DNA of 64,000 nt, from positions 62,001 to 126,000 of the forward strand of contig CAKSFN010000001.1 of assembly GCA_934454405.1 (NCBI GenBank), read 5' to 3'. A model generated the notes under the pieces. That model did no database searches and was not told the origin of the DNA. It worked only from the letters and a program-made list of their open reading frames with translations. This document shows positions 61,254 through 64,000 of the stretch, in pieces (the stretch's first letter is position 1; each line of letters begins with the position of its first letter). The position numbers and the translations under genes are program-made. The stretch is from an uncultured Eubacteriales bacterium. GTDB taxonomy: Bacteria > Bacillota > Clostridia > Oscillospirales > UBA644.

Positions 61254-62073
61254 AGATATAACGCTGGGACAGTTTTTCCCCGGCAACTCGGTGATACACA
61301 GGCTCGACCCGAGAATGAAACTCATCCTCGTCGTGTTTTATATCGTCATACTTTTCGTTATGAAAACCGCGCTGAGCTATCTGCTGGCAACGGCGTTCAC
61401 TCTGGCGCTGATGATCCTTTCGGGGATTTCTTTCAAAACGTATCTCAAAGGTATGAAACCGCTTTTGATAATCGTTTTGATTACGGGAATCATAAATCTG
61501 TTCTACGGCAAGGGCGACCCGCTCGTTCAGTTTTGGGTGTTCAAGATAACTGCGGACGGAATAGTCAGCGCGTCGAAAATGATTCTGCGGATAGCGCTGC
61601 TTGTTATCTCCACCGCCATGCTGACCTATACGACCTCGCCGGTGCTTCTCACGGGAGGGCTCGAACAGCTTTTGTCGCCGCTGAAAGCGATAAAAGTTCC
61701 CGTTCACGAGTTTTCGATGATGATAACGATAGCTCTTCGCTTTATTCCCACGCTGACAGAGGAGACGGACAAGATAATTTCGGCGCAGAAGGCGCGCGGA
61801 GCGGATTTTGAAAGCGGAAACCTGATAAAACGCGTCAAAGCGATAGTTCCGATAATAATTCCGCTGTTCATCTCGTCGTTCAGAAGAGCCGACGAGCTTG
61901 CGCTGGCAATGGAATGCCGCTGCTATACGGGCGACGGAAAAAACAGGACGAGATTGACCAAATACAGCTTCCGTTTTCGTGATTACGCATCGTTTTTGCT
62001 TGTGTGCGCGCTGCTTGCGGGCGTTATCGTTTTGAATTATTTTTCATTTACTGTCGGAGATTTCGTTTTATGA
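61246..62073 (+). CDS. ecfT: ECF transporter transmembrane protein EcfT
   Basis: 275 residues, about six membrane helices. The N-terminus GQFFPGNSVIHRLDPRMKL and the coupling helices with KARGADFESGNLIKRVKAI and ALAMECRCYTG (the two Ala-Arg-Gly-like motifs that contact the ATPases) are diagnostic. Scaffold for S components. Overlaps ecfA2 and truA. Confidence 0.94.
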   Translation: MIKDITLGQFFPGNSVIHRLDPRMKLILVVFYIVILFVMKTALSYLLATAFTLALMILSGISFKTYLKGMKPLLIIVLITGIINLFYGKGDPLVQFWVFKITADGIVSASKMILRIALLVISTAMLTYTTSPVLLTGGLEQLLSPLKAIKVPVHEFSMMITIALRFIPTLTEETDKIISAQKARGADFESGNLIKRVKAIVPIIIPLFISSFRRADELALAMECRCYTGDGKNRTRLTKYSFRFRDYASFLLVCALLAGVIVLNYFSFTVGDFVL

Positions 62074-62804
62074 CGAGCTATATGATAAAGCTCCGTTACG
62101 ACGGAACGGGCTATGCCGGTTATCAAAAGCAGGCGAATGCGAATACCGTGGGGGAGGAGCTTTTGAAGGCTCTTACAACTCTTTTCGGCGCCGTGGAAGC
62201 GCTTAGCGGCTGTTCGAGAACGGACAGCGGCGTTCACGCAAACTGTTACTGTGCGTCCTTTCACACGGAAAAATATATGGAACCGCAGAGAGTGGTCTGC
62301 GGCTTGAACGGGATTTTGCCGAGAGATATCGCCGTTTTCGATTGCGCTGAGGTCTCTCCCGGCTTTCACGCGAGATATTCGGTAAAAGCGAAGGAATATG
62401 TTTATCTTATTCTTAATTCTTCCGTCCGAAACCCTTTTTATGAAAAATACGCGCTGCTCTTTTCTCCGCATATCGACGTTGACGCCCTGAATGCGGAATG
62501 TTCCGCATTTGTCGGAACACACGACTTTTCCGCTTTCTGCGCGGCGGGCGCATCCGTTGATGATAAAGTGCGAACCGTTGAAAGCGCTCGATTTGAGAGA
62601 AACGGCGACCTTGTGACGTTCCGTGTTCGCGGCAACGGATTTCTTTACAATATGGTGCGGATAATGGTCGGAACATGTCTTGACATCGTGTCCGGCAAAA
62701 TCGAAAAGGGCAGAATAAAAGAGATAATCGATTCAAAGGACAGAAAAAACGCCGGATATACGGCTCCCGCGCGCGGGCTTTTTTTGAATGACGTTATTTA
62801 TTGA
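62070..62804 (+). CDS. truA: tRNA pseudouridine(38-40) synthase TruA
   Basis: 244 residues. Catalytic Asp in SGCSRTDSGVHANC, and FLYNMVRIMVGTCLDI near the end. The ATG at 62070 overlaps the ecfT stop. The order ecfA1-ecfA2-ecfT-truA is a conserved Firmicute block, usually followed by ribosomal proteins; here it is followed by a membrane protein. Confidence 0.95.
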   Translation: MTSYMIKLRYDGTGYAGYQKQANANTVGEELLKALTTLFGAVEALSGCSRTDSGVHANCYCASFHTEKYMEPQRVVCGLNGILPRDIAVFDCAEVSPGFHARYSVKAKEYVYLILNSSVRNPFYEKYALLFSPHIDVDALNAECSAFVGTHDFSAFCAAGASVDDKVRTVESARFERNGDLVTFRVRGNGFLYNMVRIMVGTCLDIVSGKIEKGRIKEIIDSKDRKNAGYTAPARGLFLNDVIY

Positions 62805-62813
62805 GGAAAGAAA

Positions 62814-63944
62814 ATGAACGAAGAAAAAAAAATTAAAACTCTCGTTTTTGCGAGACGTATAGTTCTTGTCGCGGTTATTCTTTACATCGCGGTGTTCTTC
62901 GTTTGGAAGTTTTCCTCGCTCAGCGTTGACGGAATAAAAAGATCCTTTTTCGATATTAAACAGGCTCTTTCGGGGGAGGCGCGGTCAACTGCGATAAGCT
63001 TTTCGGAGGACGAGAACGGCGTTTGCGAAGTATACCGCGACGGTCTTGTTCGCGCAACGCAGACGAACGCGACCGTTTATTCGAAAGAAGGCTATAAGTA
63101 TTCCACGTTCAAGGTCAGCCTTGTTTCGCCGTCCGTAAGAACGGGGAAAAGCAGTTTCGTTCTCTTTGACAGGGGCGGCAGAAACGTATATCTCTGCAAC
63201 AGCTTCAATATAAAGGCGCGTTACGATTCCTCCGACAATGTCATCAACGCGGGCATATCGGAAAAAGGAAAGGTCTTTGTCATAAAAGAAAAGTACGGCT
63301 ATAAATCCGAGCTTGTCGTTTTCGGCGACGGGCTTGACGAGAAGGATTGCTTTATCTGGGACTCCGCCGAGGCGTATCTGACGGACGCCGTATTTACGGA
63401 TAAGGACGTTTTGACGGCGGTCGGCATAGTTCCGTCCGAAAATTCTTTCGACACGGTTGTTTACCGCATAGATTTCAAGGAAGGCAAAAAGCTTTCGTCG
63501 TATGTGTTCAAGGATCAGACGGCGATTTCCGTTTTTTCGCGCGAGACGGGCGCGGCGACGGTTATGACGACTTCGTCGATTATTAAGATAACCACGGAAG
63601 AAGCCCGAGCCGTTTATTCGTTTGACAGCCTGACGGTCGACGTATTCGACCAAAACGGCAGATACGCCGTTCTTGCCTGCGTCGCGAGGATTTCCACGCA
63701 GACGGACGAGGTCATATTTCTCGACGCGGACGGAAATATCCGTTTCAAAAAGGAGATCAGCGGCGTGCGGGACGTTGCCGCCGTCGGCGACAGATGTTAT
63801 ATTTTGACGGACGGCTCCGTTCTTGAGTTTGATATTTACGGAAACGAAAAGGCTGAAAAAGATGTCCGTGAGGCTCACGGAATCTGCGCCGACAACAACG
63901 TTGTGTTCTGCGTCGGCGCCGGGCAGGCCGTTTATATAGAATAA
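62814..63944 (+). CDS. DUF5711-like membrane-anchored beta-propeller protein
   Basis: 376 residues: cytoplasmic N-terminus, one membrane helix (about 15-33), then an extracellular domain of repeated beta blades (patterns such as GKSSFVLFDRGGRNVYLC, EKGKVFVIKEK, GRYAVLACVARI). This matches DUF5711 as I recognise it from Clostridia. Function unknown; the fold suggests binding. RBS GAGGAAAG; 9 bases after truA. Confidence 0.72.
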   Translation: MNEEKKIKTLVFARRIVLVAVILYIAVFFVWKFSSLSVDGIKRSFFDIKQALSGEARSTAISFSEDENGVCEVYRDGLVRATQTNATVYSKEGYKYSTFKVSLVSPSVRTGKSSFVLFDRGGRNVYLCNSFNIKARYDSSDNVINAGISEKGKVFVIKEKYGYKSELVVFGDGLDEKDCFIWDSAEAYLTDAVFTDKDVLTAVGIVPSENSFDTVVYRIDFKEGKKLSSYVFKDQTAISVFSRETGAATVMTTSSIIKITTEEARAVYSFDSLTVDVFDQNGRYAVLACVARISTQTDEVIFLDADGNIRFKKEISGVRDVAAVGDRCYILTDGSVLEFDIYGNEKAEKDVREAHGICADNNVVFCVGAGQAVYIE

Positions 63945-63972
63945 AGCTTTCGGTTCGGAGAGCTCGGATCAG

Positions 63973-63992
63973 GGCTTCGGAAAGACGAAGCC
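63973..63992 (+). other. Hairpin at the right edge of the window
   Basis: GGCTTCG pairs with CGAAGCC around GAAAGA. The window ends 8 bases later, so whether a T run follows cannot be seen. Confidence 0.4.
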
Positions 63993-64000
63993 GTTGCAGG

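Noticed and set aside
1..64000. tRNA, rRNA, CRISPR array, insertion sequence or prophage
   Set aside because: I looked for T-arm motifs, regularly spaced repeats, transposase or integrase motifs and terminal inverted repeats on both strands and saw none that hold up.

Overview
The window reads as chromosome of a monoderm, spore-lineage Clostridia bacterium, most like an uncultured Oscillospirales/Ruminococcaceae-type anaerobe. Pointers are SpoVB, a DUF5711 protein, the rimP-nusA-ylxR-ylxQ-infB-rbfA operon order, an ECF transporter next to truA, a class III (anaerobic) ribonucleotide reductase, rubrerythrin, FeoAB and a class 1B PyrD/PyrK. Base composition is near 50% GC. Genes are dense, mostly on the + strand, often joined by ATGA overlaps. 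I found no tRNA, rRNA, CRISPR array, transposase or prophage gene.

Layout: (1) 1-3.7 kb, envelope genes: a partial lnt (minus), a SpoVB-type flippase and a small membrane protein. (2) 3.8-11.7 kb, the translation/RNA operon rimP-nusA-ylxR(rnpM)-ylxQ-infB-rbfA-nrnA-truB-ribF. (3) 11.8-20.2 kb, cell-wall cleavage genes (PucR-type regulator, ftsE, ftsX, M23 hydrolase, S41 protease), then greA and a LysRS fused to a tRNA-binding domain. (4) 20.4-33.4 kb, a looser accessory region of mostly single genes with their own promoters and terminators: GNAT, WYL regulator, a NADAR/phosphoesterase pair, DIP1984-type protein, two unrecognised genes, a GH78 enzyme, small envelope proteins, an orphan MsmX-type ATPase, a sigma factor and a zinc-ribbon protein. 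(5) 33.8-38.4 kb, glycerate kinase, FemX, RsuA and a Gfo/Idh oxidoreductase. (6) 38.5-41.0 kb, feoAB plus a Cys-rich partner behind a DtxR-like box. (7) 41.1-46.8 kb, pyrC-K-D-F-E-B-I behind a palindrome and an attenuator, then fhs. (8) 48.6-52.6 kb (minus), nrdD, a 54-codon glycyl-radical peptide, nrdG, an FTR-like protein and rubrerythrin. (9) 52.7-58.4 kb, mscS, a minus-strand sRNA candidate, then murA-walJ-rlmH-TSCPD-pgcA. (10) 58.6-64 kb, an rRNA-type methyltransferase, ecfA1-ecfA2-ecfT-truA and a DUF5711 protein.

The most interesting signals are three. First, the anaerobic ribonucleotide reductase appears split: the 758-residue NrdD lacks the C-terminal glycyl-radical loop, which is encoded by its own small gene with its own ribosome binding site. 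Second, tandem NrdR-box-like palindromes occur not only at nrdD but also, with nearly the same spacing, at the murA promoter, whose operon carries a stand-alone TSCPD protein (a domain known from class II ribonucleotide reductases). Third, a minus-strand gene-less unit at 53.5-53.7 kb has a promoter, stem-loops, an anti-Shine-Dalgarno-like linker and a terminator, as expected of a small regulatory RNA. All assignments come from reading the sequence; no database search was run.
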